From Stratiolaelaps scimitus (taxonomy: Eukaryota; Arthropoda; Arachnida; Mesostigmata; Laelapidae), in NCBI GenBank assembly GCA_019614645.1, contig JABWDB010000011.1, forward strand, positions 310,001 to 374,000: a DNA stretch of 64,000 nucleotides. Direction: 5' to 3'. This document shows, in pieces, positions 22,601 to 32,096 of the stretch. Made by a program: the position numbers and the translations under genes. Within the stretch, counting starts at the first letter, position 1. Each line of letters starts with the position of its first letter. Below the pieces are notes generated by a model. The model made no database searches. It was given only the letters and a program-made list of their open reading frames with translations, and was not told the origin of the DNA.

Positions 22601-23186
22601 TGATCATCATTATGGTGATTTGGTAAAAGCCCCATGAGTGAAAATATTCAACAATTACGCGTATCTATTCAAGAGGAATATCGACTCGTGAAAGACACAA
22701 TGATCCCTCATCATCGGCCCCTCCCCCGAGCACAAAACGTTTCTTCGACTCGAGGTTTCATTTCGTCGTCATTGACACATCCGACCTCTCATGTGTACCG
22801 TTGGAGACATTTCAATAATAATAATAATAATAATCATAGTCCAATTATCCCCGCAAATTGTGCAAGCAACTTGAGATTAGAGCCTTAGAAATCGATGCCA
22901 ATAAGAGCACTTTGCTGTGTACCATTAATTAAGCAGGCACACTCAATGAGATAGCTGGGTAATTATTTACACGGTTCTAACGCCCTTCAAAATTCTCTAT
23001 AAAAGAAGATACGGCGTATGGTCTGATTTGCAGCAGCTGGCTATTCTTGTCGAATCGAGATCTACCCTCTCCTATACTTGACATTGACAACGGTATTATC
23101 GATCACAATGGTTGACCCAATCAATAATTATTTCATGTTCCTTTCCAAGTTCAACGATCCATCGAATATATATATTATCCATAATG

Positions 23187-23239
<53 letters not shown>

Positions 23240-23298
23240 GTAGGGATCCACGAAAGAGAACAATTTACGAAGCGGGAATAAGAGGATAAAGAAGAGAT
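22601..23298. other. Spacer of array unit 4 with (AAT)n and (TA)n repeats
   Basis: No gene. Holds an (AAT)n run at 22815-22833 and a (TA)n block at 23167-23240. Parallel to 28110-28890 in unit 5, where the TA block is nearly absent. Confidence 0.6.
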
Positions 23299-23787
23299 TA
23301 GGAGGCAGCCCTTTTTTTAGGGGGGATTACGGCAATGCATTGCGAACATACGTGCTGGGCTGCCCATATCAACACTAGTGTGGTAGTCACAAGGGCCGCA
23401 CTAAACCCGCGTACCTCCTTCCCCCTTTCCAGATGGCTCGGAGAGCTTGCAGCATTAATTCGACTGTTTCATCCGGAGGATCATACAGTCCTACAATTGG
23501 CCACTGGGTGGAGACGTCTGACTCAGCAGAGCAGAACTGATCCTAAGCCCCCCCGTAACCTCCATATCCCCCCCCCCCTTCCAGACTCTGCGATCTGACC
23601 ATTCTGTCCTGGGAAGTCGTATGATCTTTGCCTGACTTTCTCCAACTCATCCTTCTTTTTCAGTATAGTATCTACCGAGGTAAGAACCATAGCCCAGTTC
23701 TCCTGGGACAGCACCATGGTACTCGCCAAGTTACTAAGAGGGCGCAATCACAATTCCACTGGATCCGTCATTCTAGGAGGCAGCCCT
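23299..23787 (-). mobile_element. Retroposed insertion with 14-bp target-site duplication
   Basis: The same 14-base sequence TAGGAGGCAGCCCT stands at 23299-23312 and 23774-23787, flanking about 460 bases that are absent from unit 5. A T-run directly after the left repeat is the complement of a poly(A) tail, so the insert lies on the minus strand. A 74-codon minus-strand frame inside (23523-23747) has no motif I know. This is the signature of target-primed reverse transcription; the family is unknown. Confidence 0.65.
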
Positions 23788-24367
23788 AATTTTATTATAA
23801 TTCTTGGGGAAAGGGTCGGATACAATGCAAACAAATGAAAATAGTTCCAGTCCAAGTGGGATTTAAGCATCTGAAAAATGTCGAACACGACAGTCCCACT
23901 TTTCGTGAGTACCTAATGGTCATTAGCATATTAAGGAAAAACGACAACTTACATTCATGGATTGGGTTACGGTCATATTCAGCCACCTAATTTGCTTCTG
24001 CGGTCGGTCGAGACCGATATACCCTTCCTTCATTTGTAGTAACATGACATTAATTAACATTATTCGAAAGTATAAGGGTGTCTTCACTTAGTTGTTACGT
24101 CATGGATCGGAGACGAGATAATGAGGTGCGGGATTCGTCAAAGCAGAATAAAGTCTATGAGATTATTCTGGATGCTAATATGTTGCCCGATTGGTAAATA
24201 GCGAAGCACCATGTGCCCTTTTTGTTCTCTAATTCAACTCAAGCGTTATTGTTCAGTGGTAATTTTTCGATACCCATAAATATTTTACTACCTAATTAGT
24301 GAATTAGCTATGTAATAGAGCGATTGAATGTATTAGTGTCACATAGAGAATGTTCATCTGACAAAGG
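23788..24367. other. Spacer of array unit 4, no gene
   Basis: Homologous to about 29345-29890 in unit 5. No gene recognised. Confidence 0.55.
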
Positions 24368-24684
24368 ACAAGTGCAGATCACGGAACGGTGGTGAAGTAG
24401 CCAGCGGGTGATCGGCTGAAGTCTGCTTTCGATACGCAACGTCCAAACAGAAGGACACCGCTGTCCTCTGGCCTAACTCGTCGCGTTGTCAAATACCGTC
24501 TTAATAGGCCATTTGACCCTCCTTTACAGCCAAAACCTGGTTCCTCTAAATTTGGCTGACTAATTTCTGCAAGCTACTGTCGAAGAGTTTTACTCTAGAT
24601 CGTATTCCAACAGGCGAAGCAGACGATAGCTGCGATCAATGTTTTGGAATTACCACTGAGTGTTGTTCTCATCTTCGGCTTCAT
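24368..24684 (-). pseudogene. Broken N-terminal relic of an IR-like gene
   Basis: About 105 codons corresponding to the N-terminus of the IR-like genes are recognisable on the minus strand, from MKPKMRTTLS through EEPGFGCKGG and FGRCVSK to about residue 105. It has stops after WNTI (TAG), a second TAG just downstream and another near its end, so it cannot be translated. Its own 5' side (24685-24706) still matches the genes' upstream sequence, then switches at a TCGA to the 3' flank normally found downstream of an IR gene. Confidence 0.85.
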
Positions 24685-24751
24685 GTTTCCTTAATTATTG
24701 TATTTAACTCGACTTCGTTTGATTCACCAAATCATCTGAGTTCTTCGATCC

Positions 24752-25611
24752 GAACTCGAGTGGTGAGCAGTTCTCGTTATCGGATACTACTAAATGCCTC
24801 GGGCTTTTGTTGCATAAGAATCTCAAGTGCTCTGCCCATTGAAGAGCTATCAATCCCAAATGCTACGCTGTAAATGCTTGCATTCGACATTTTCGAGAAC
24901 TTTGGTTTCCGACGAATTGCCTCTTGCTTATCTATAACTCCTTGCTAATACCGACGTTGGGATATGTCATGTCAATCTGGGGCAATGGATATAAAGAGGT
25001 ACTAGATAGAGGAAGAGTAATTCAAAACGATGCACTTCGAACAGCGTTTGGAAGGACCCGCAGGGAGTCTGTTACCGACACCTATAGCAGATACAGACTC
25101 CTCACCGTGGATAAGTTAAGTCAGGTTTCTACCGCGATCCGGCTTTCAAAATGATCAAGTGTATTATCCTGCCGGATGTCGCGGTCCCCATTGTGGTCGT
25201 CGACAGAAAAACATCTCGCCGGGCAACAGAGTTTGTACTACCTACAGCCGTCAAAGTAACTACCTGCCAGTCTCTAGCTTATCAGATGCCGTTGATTTGG
25301 AGCCCGCTCCCGAAGGAGGTTAGGGAGCTCACCTCTACCAGGAAGTTTGCCAATGAGATAAAAAAAATATTGCAGTGATAATATTATATAATTGTGTTAA
25401 TCAAATAACCTGAATATTGTGAATTGTAAATAATTTGAATATGTGAATGTATATATCTGTTGGCAGAATAATCTATTATAATTGTGAAATCGTAATTTCA
25501 TGACCAATTTGGTGATGATACACTCTTACTTTTACCCTATTTTTTAATCGCGAACTTAAGCATTGTTAAAATTGCAGTTCCGGAATTAAACCGCAAATGT
25601 TATGTTATGTT
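24752..25611 (+). mobile_element. LINE family Z 3' fragment inserted in an IR flank
   Basis: Plus-strand 3' end of a CR1/Jockey-type ORF2: KCLGLLLHKNLKCSAH, then LLIYNSLLIPTLGYVMSIWG (the usual post-RT Y-x-x-LI-P-x-L-x-Y-x-x-x-x-WG box), then SLAYQMPLIWSPLPKEVREL and a C-terminal ..FANEIKKILQ followed by stops. The 3' end is a short TTATG repeat. It splits the flank sequence TTCGATCC/CTTTTAGG that is intact downstream of copies 2-4, with ATCC as a possible short target duplication. Confidence 0.78.
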
Positions 25612-25729
25612 ATCCTCTTAGGTACAATAAATAATAGCGGCACAATTCACTGTTTCAATGTCGTTCGTATATTTGACGAATATGTAGAAGCTTATATAGA
25701 AATATGCAATAGTTCAATCATATTAAGCT

Positions 25730-27577
25730 TCATATAATGTGGATTGGTGCCTGTCTCATAATAATAATAATAAGGATATCTAGTGTGAGTTCTATGCAAG
25801 CGACGAAGATCGACGCGGTCACTAGTCGTATGCAGATGTAGATCGTGTTACGAAGGTGTTCTTTACGGAAAACGGGTTCCATATCGGACAAGGCCATGAC
25901 AACCTTTGGATTAGTGTAACTCCTGAGGAGTTCTTGATGGGCCAAGAAGTTCTTACTTGGTTTCGCCTTTGTGTTTGGAAAGGTCTCTCGATGAAAAGAG
26001 TCAATGGAGTTGGCTTCTTCTTTTCTGACCAACATGGCCATGAAGCCCCTCTGATGCAAAGCCATGAATTTAGGTATAACTGGCACTAGCTGGTGTTCAC
26101 GAACGACAGGGAACACTTGTCTAAGATCGAGACGATCTCGTAATCTATTGTCGCTGTCAGACACCATCGAAAATTGAGAATGCCATTTTCTTACCGTTTC
26201 TAATGGGACCTGAAGTAATTGCTCCAGGAAAGAGCGACCATCTTGATGACACAATGGAAATCTGTTGTAGATCATCTGGTACATGATCAATCTCAGCATA
26301 GATAAGGGCATCTGATATAGTACACTTACTGCGCTTTCCGCGTCCTTGTGTAGGTAGAATGACGATAGCGTTCTATTGGGCTCTAATAATTCAGAGATGA
26401 CATTACTTTTATATTCGTTCACGAGAAAAAAGTTAAACAGAAATAGAAATAACCCCAAAAGGATGATACGTGATCGAATAAAACATTTGCCAACGTTCGG
26501 GGGTCGGGTATCGTATGCAGTGAAAACACTTGAGACTATTTGACAGAAGAGCGATGAACTCTCTCGGACGATACCAAGGTTGACGATCAAACTGACCATC
26601 GAAATGGTTAGGATAAGCGCCACAGCGAATAGTCCCGAAAGAGGTTTAACGAGGGTCCACTCTGAAGGTTCGACAACAGCTAAAGGTCTCGTGCATTCAA
26701 CTGGAAACACAAAGGTCATTTCCCGAGAGTTCAATAATGTCTCTTCGCTGTCATCGTTGGGAGGTTTAAATATTAGGTCCCTTTTATCGCTTCTGGTGAA
26801 GACTAACCTTGTGTGATTTTCACTTCTTACCCTTATTCTTATACAAATTTTACTCAACTCGCTTGCAGAATTCCAAGGGGATTGCGATATGTCAATGTGT
26901 TTCAATCGAAGCTGTACATTTGCGATTGGTTGCAAATGATTCGATCGAAATAGACGAAGATTGTTCATTCCCGAAATCACGTGGTCATGGGTCACCGCAC
27001 AGTTCGCTACTGTGGCGTAGGAGGATACGTATCTATGCGATTTAGTGTTTCTGATGGCGAACAGAACGTAGTGCTTAAAGGTTGTAAAGGACTCCCAAAT
27101 GCTGATTAACACTGGATCATTTATCCTCAGTTGCAGTCCAGCAGCGGCGTCATTGCAGTGGTAGAATACCATGTATTTGAGTGTTCTCACAAGTCGCACG
27201 TAGGGGTCTAGAGTAAAGCTGAGGTTCTCAGCTGAGTCATTCAGAATGTAATCACTAATGACAAGTGCAGATGACGGAACGGTGGTGAAGTCGCGAGCGA
27301 GTGATTGACTGAAGTCTATTTTCGATACGCAACGTCCAAACAGAAGGACGACGCTATCCTCTGGCCTGACTCGTCGCATTGCCAAATGCCGCCTTAGCAA
27401 GCCACTTAGCCCTCCTTTACAGCCAAAACCTGGTTCCTCTAAATTTGGCTGAGTCGTTTCCGCAAAAGGTCGTAGAACAGTTTTACTATAACTCGTATTC
27501 CAACAGGTGGAGCAGACAATAGTTGCAATCAATGTTTTGGAAATTGTACTCAGTGTTGTTCTCATTCCGAGCTTCAT
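25730..27577 (-). CDS. Divergent ionotropic receptor-like channel, array copy 5
   Basis: Intact 615-codon intronless frame. Same subgroup as copy 4: SAENLSFTLDPYVRLV, QSPWNSASELSKICIRIRV and KPPNDDSEETLLNSRE in the first lobe, and YLHKDAESAVSVLYQMPLSM in the second. The N-terminus is MKLGMRTTLSTISKTLIATI. The tail DILIIIIMRQ is the longest of the array because of an extra ATA/ATT codon in a small triplet repeat. Family plan and membrane spans as for the others. The LINE at 24752-25611 sits about 120 bases beyond its stop codon, and the canonical poly(A) hexamer seen in copies 2-4 reads AATATA here. Confidence 0.72.
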   Translation of the reverse strand: MKLGMRTTLSTISKTLIATIVCSTCWNTSYSKTVLRPFAETTQPNLEEPGFGCKGGLSGLLRRHLAMRRVRPEDSVVLLFGRCVSKIDFSQSLARDFTTVPSSALVISDYILNDSAENLSFTLDPYVRLVRTLKYMVFYHCNDAAAGLQLRINDPVLISIWESFTTFKHYVLFAIRNTKSHRYVSSYATVANCAVTHDHVISGMNNLRLFRSNHLQPIANVQLRLKHIDISQSPWNSASELSKICIRIRVRSENHTRLVFTRSDKRDLIFKPPNDDSEETLLNSREMTFVFPVECTRPLAVVEPSEWTLVKPLSGLFAVALILTISMVSLIVNLGIVRESSSLFCQIVSSVFTAYDTRPPNVGKCFIRSRIILLGLFLFLFNFFLVNEYKSNVISELLEPNRTLSSFYLHKDAESAVSVLYQMPLSMLRLIMYQMIYNRFPLCHQDGRSFLEQLLQVPLETVRKWHSQFSMVSDSDNRLRDRLDLRQVFPVVREHQLVPVIPKFMALHQRGFMAMLVRKEEANSIDSFHRETFPNTKAKPSKNFLAHQELLRSYTNPKVVMALSDMEPVFRKEHLRNTIYICIRLVTASIFVACIELTLDILIIIIMRQAPIHII

Positions 27578-28110
27578 GTTTCCTTAATCCGTCTATTTAA
27601 GTGGACACCAAGGTGATCTCTTTCAGAACAAAGCCGACTAAACGGGGGTAGTAGTACCTAATATTACAGAAGATGAAACTATCTACAGGCACTGACGGCA
27701 GAATGGACAGTACCGTCTTTGAAGGAAGCGGCTCTGTTACTGGAAATAATCCAACCCGTTCAAGACAACGTGTTGCTGTGGGCCTGTGGAATAGCTTTAC
27801 TCACAACGAAGGCCACGGGGATGCTGGGATCGAAAGCACTCTGGTTGGTCGATTCACATTGAAATTGATCTCCTCTATTTTTGTATTTCATCCACTCATA
27901 TATGCATTATATGTGTTCGTTTCGAAAATATTCCATTCTTCTAAGTTACCCCCTAATGCACCAAGGGCCTGCGCGTCTCTATTCGAGAGAAAAATCGACC
28001 CATTTGACAAAGCACTTATTGACGAAGGACTCTGCTATATATTTGACGGTCGCGCGTGATACTGCGCACGTAATGAGTGTTTCAGAAGGTGGACATCGCA
28101 TTTCGTTTAT
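27578..28110 (-). promoter_or_regulatory. 5' flank of IR copy 5 (type B upstream block)
   Basis: Near-identical to 22023-22600. Includes the counterpart of the 135-codon frame, here 128 codons (27673-28059) and ending differently because of a small indel, which argues against it being a gene. Confidence 0.45.
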
Positions 28111-28888
28111 AAGATTATAGCATGCATCATCATAATGCTGACCTCGTATGATCATCATTATGGCGGTTTGGTTATAGACCCATATATGAAAATAGTCACC
28201 ACGAACGTCACGCTTTGGTCTCGAAGAAATCCTTAAATCCGTAGAAGCACTGTAACGGACCAAAGAGCTACACAGATCTAGTCAACAGGGAAATCGACCC
28301 GTGAAAAACACAATGATCCCTCCCTCTCTCCTCCTCCTCCCAAGGCCAGGACGTCTCTTGAACTGGAGGTCTCATTTCGTTGTCATTGATACGTTCAAAC
28401 CTTCCGCATGTATACTTGGAGACATTTCAATAATTATAATAATAATAGTCCAATTACGGTGTCCAGTCGAGAAGAGAATCCCCGCAAAAGTGTGAGCAAC
28501 TTGAGATTCGAACCCTAGAAATCGGTGCCAGAAAAAGCAGTTGGTTTTATTTCACTGATCAAGTAGACGCACTCAAGGAGATAGCTGGGTATCTATCTAT
28601 ACGATTCTAACGCCCTTTTAAATTCCGTTTGAAAGAAGATACGGAGCAGAGCTCCTCTGTGAACGGCTTATGGTCTGATTTGCAGCATTTAGCTATTCTT
28701 GTCGGATATAGATCCATCCTATCCTATACTTACCCTTGACAACGGTATTGCTGATCATAATGGTTGAACCAATCGATAATTATTTCATGTTCCCTTCGAA
28801 GTTCAACGATCCATATCATATATGTAGGGATCTACGAAAGAGAACAATTTACGAAGCGGGAATACGAGGATAAAGAAAAGATTAGGAG

Positions 28889-29335
28889 TTGAGAATTATT
28901 TGATACTCAAGGCACTTGGCTGATTAGATCCTGTGGATGTGTGTTCGCCTAGAGTCTGACCTTGGCTGTTAGGGTCGCCTTAGCTGATTGGGGTTAGCTT
29001 AGCTTTAGAGTGATGCCATTGAAAACACGTCTGCTTCGTTCTGTGTCAACGAGAGATCAAGCTTTTGGGAGTACCCCGTACAGTCATCTCTTCTCTCTTT
29101 ATTGTTTCTTATCGGGCAGACATCCGGATGCCGTCTGCGGTCAGCGGTCGCTTTGGACCTTGTTATGTGCGATTTTATTATTATTGTAACATTAAAGGTG
29201 TTTGAAATCCTCTGCTGTGTTTCACTATACTCAGGCATGGCCTCAATTTATATACCATACATGTTAAGAACCATATACATCTGAACACAATTTTAATGCA
29301 TTGAGAAACAAAGCTCTGAATACAGAAATTATTCA
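28889..29335. mobile_element. Insertion in unit 5 spacer, unknown type
   Basis: Comparison with unit 4 shows about 450 unrelated bases between GATTAGGA and AGGAGGCAGTCCTG, the same place where unit 4 has its own insert. An AGGA repeat could be a 4-base target duplication. Contains no recognisable coding motif. Confidence 0.4.
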
Positions 29336-30242
29336 CAGGAGGCAGTCCTGATTTTGTTATAATTCTTAGGGAAAAGGCCGGATCGAACGCAAGCAACTGA
29401 AAATAGTTTCAGTTCAACTGCAATTTATACATCTGCAAAATGTCGAGCAAGAGCGTCCAACCCTTCGCGAATACCTAATGGTCATTAGCATATTAAGAAA
29501 AAACGACAACTTACATTCATGGATTGGGTTAGCTTCTGTGGTCGGTCGAGACCGAGATACCCTTCCTTCATTTGTAGGAACCTGACATTGGTTAACATTA
29601 TTCAAAACTCTAAGGGTGTCTTCATTTAGTTGTTAGGTCATGGATCGAAGGCGAGATAATGAGGTGCGGGATTCGTCAAAGCGGAATAGAGTCTATGAGA
29701 TACGATCTGAATGCTAATCTATTGCCCGATTGGGAAATAGCGAAGCACCATGTGCCATTTTTTTCTCGAATTCAATTCAAGCGTAATTGTTCAGTGGTAA
29801 TTTTTCGATACCCATAAATATTTTACTACCTAATTAGTGAATTAGCTATGTAATAGAGCGATTAAATGTATTACTGTCACATAGAGATCTTCCCCTTCGA
29901 AGCTGTGAAACAACGAAACAAGCGGCGATCAACGACTATCGACTAGCGAACGTAGTATTGTAGGCTATGTGGCAAGGTTTTCGTCTCTTTCGAAAACATT
30001 CAGCCATAGAAGTTTGATCGAGGAGTGTGGATAAGTGTCTCGTCAACTCAATTGAGCATCTTACGTTGTTCGATGGGAGCGAACACACGCACCCCTTTAT
30101 CTGGATGCCATAAAAGACTTGAATAAGGCCAAAATCACTGTCTCGGTGTCATTTGTCATTGACAGTGATACGGTCATGGTAGCATTCCCGCCATTGGCTT
30201 CCTTGCCACCGTAGCGAAACTTCGGTCAATCATATTATTCAT
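29336..30242. other. Spacer of array unit 5, no gene
   Basis: The first half matches 23780-24350; the second half, from about 29890, is unique in the window. No gene recognised. Confidence 0.55.
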
Positions 30243-32096
30243 TTATATAATGGGGATGGGTACCGGTCTCATAATAATAAGGATATCTAGTGTGAGTTCT
30301 ATGCAAGCGACGAAGATCGACGCGGTCACTAGTCGTATGCAGATGTAGATCGTGTTACGAAGGTGTTCTTTACGGAAAACGGGTTCCATATCGGACAAGG
30401 CCATGACAACCTTTGGATTAGTGTAACTCCTGAGGAGTTCTTGATGGGCCAAGAGGTGCTCACTTGGTTTTGCCTTTGTGTCTGGAAAAGTCTTTCGATG
30501 CCAAGAATTAATGAAGTTGGCTTCGGTTCTTCTGGCCAACATGGCCATGAAGCCTCTCTGCCGTATAGCCATGAATTTAGGTATAACTGGCACTAGCTGG
30601 TGTTCACGAACGATAGGGAACACTTGTCTAAAAACAAGGTGATCTCGTAATCCCGTTACGCTATCGACCACCATCTCGAATGTTGAACGATAGCTTTTTA
30701 CTGTTTCTAATGGAATCTGAAGTAATTCCTCTAGGAAAGAGCGACCATTTGCATGACACACCGGCATCCTGTTATAGATAAGCTCATACATAAATGCCCT
30801 GAGCAAAGATAGAGGAATCTGATATGGGATGTTTGTTGAGAGGCCGCCTCCAGTGTAAGTTTGGAATGACGATAGCGTTCTATTGGGCTCTAATAATTCA
30901 GAGATGACATTACTTTTATATTCGTTCACGAGAAAAAAGTTAAACATAAATAGAAATAAGCCCAAAAGGATGAGACGTGACCGAATAAAACATTTGCCAA
31001 CGTTAGGGGGTCGGGTATCGTATGCAGTGAAAACACTTGAGACTATCTGACAGAAGAGCGCTGAACTCTCTCGGACGATACCAAGGTTGACGATCAAACT
31101 GACCATCGAAATTGTTAGGATAAGCGCCACAGCGAATAGTCCCGAAAGAGGTTTAACGAGGGTCCACTCTGAAGGTTCGACAACAGCCAAAGGTCTCGTG
31201 CATTCAGCTGGAAATACAAAGGCCATTTCGCGAGAGTTCAATGACAGTTCATCCTCCTCATCAGAAGCTAGTAGAAATTGTAGGTCTCTTTTATCACTTC
31301 TGGTGAAGTCCAACCTTGTATGGTTTGCAGTTGTCGTCTTAATCGTTATATAAATTTGGCCCACTTCATATTTATAAAACCAGTGAATACTCGAAATGTC
31401 AATGTGTTTCAGTTGAAGCCGTACATTTGCGATTGGTTGCAAATGATTCGATCGAAATATACGAAGATTGTTCATTCCTGAAATCACGTGGTCATGGGTC
31501 ACAGTACAGTTCGCTACTGTCGCGTAGGAGGATATGTCTCTATTCCGCTTAGTGTTTCGGATAGCGAACAGAACGTAATGCGTAAATGTTGTAAAGGACT
31601 CCCAAATGCTGATTAACACTGGATCATTTATCCTCAGTTGCAGTCCAGCAGCGGCGTCATTGCAGTGGTAGAATACCATGTATTTGAGTGTTCTCACAAG
31701 TCGCACGTACGGGTCGTCAGTAAAGCTGTAGTCCTTACCTGAGTCCTTCAGAATGTAATCACTAATGACAAGTGCAGATGACGGAACGGTGGTGAAGTCG
31801 CGAGCGAGTGATTGACTGAAGTCTGCTTTCGATACGCAACGTCCAAACAGAAGGACAACGCTATCCCCTGGCCTGACTCGTCGCATTGCCAAATGCCGCC
31901 TTAGCAGGCCACTTAGCCCTTCTTTACAGCCAAAACCTGGTTCCTCTAAATTTGGCTGAGTCGTTTCCGCAAGCGACTGTAGAACAGTTTTACTATAACT
32001 CGTATTCCAACAGGTGGAGCAGACAATCGTTGCAATCAATGTTTTGGAAATTGAACGGAGTATTGGCCTCATCTTCCCGCTTCCTGTTACCTTCAT
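30243..32096 (-). CDS. Divergent ionotropic receptor-like channel, array copy 6
   Basis: Intact intronless frame. The open frame runs on upstream to 32294, but homology with the other copies begins only at 32072 (MRPILRSISKTL). The Met at 32096 gives 617 codons and the one at 32072 gives 609, so I place the start at 32096 with 32072 as alternative. It is the most divergent copy: after the second span it has QTYTGGGLSTNIPYQIPLSL, AFMYELIYNRMPVCHANGRS and SYRSTFEMVVDSVTGL, unlike all others. The first-lobe block (LLASDEEDELSLNSRE) resembles copies 1-3, while KDSGKDYS is its own. The channel core and C-terminus stay near-identical. It has the array's only non-A, non-B 5' flank. Confidence 0.72.
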   Translation of the reverse strand: MKVTGSGKMRPILRSISKTLIATIVCSTCWNTSYSKTVLQSLAETTQPNLEEPGFGCKEGLSGLLRRHLAMRRVRPGDSVVLLFGRCVSKADFSQSLARDFTTVPSSALVISDYILKDSGKDYSFTDDPYVRLVRTLKYMVFYHCNDAAAGLQLRINDPVLISIWESFTTFTHYVLFAIRNTKRNRDISSYATVANCTVTHDHVISGMNNLRIFRSNHLQPIANVRLQLKHIDISSIHWFYKYEVGQIYITIKTTTANHTRLDFTRSDKRDLQFLLASDEEDELSLNSREMAFVFPAECTRPLAVVEPSEWTLVKPLSGLFAVALILTISMVSLIVNLGIVRESSALFCQIVSSVFTAYDTRPPNVGKCFIRSRLILLGLFLFMFNFFLVNEYKSNVISELLEPNRTLSSFQTYTGGGLSTNIPYQIPLSLLRAFMYELIYNRMPVCHANGRSFLEELLQIPLETVKSYRSTFEMVVDSVTGLRDHLVFRQVFPIVREHQLVPVIPKFMAIRQRGFMAMLARRTEANFINSWHRKTFPDTKAKPSEHLLAHQELLRSYTNPKVVMALSDMEPVFRKEHLRNTIYICIRLVTASIFVACIELTLDILIIMRPVPIPII

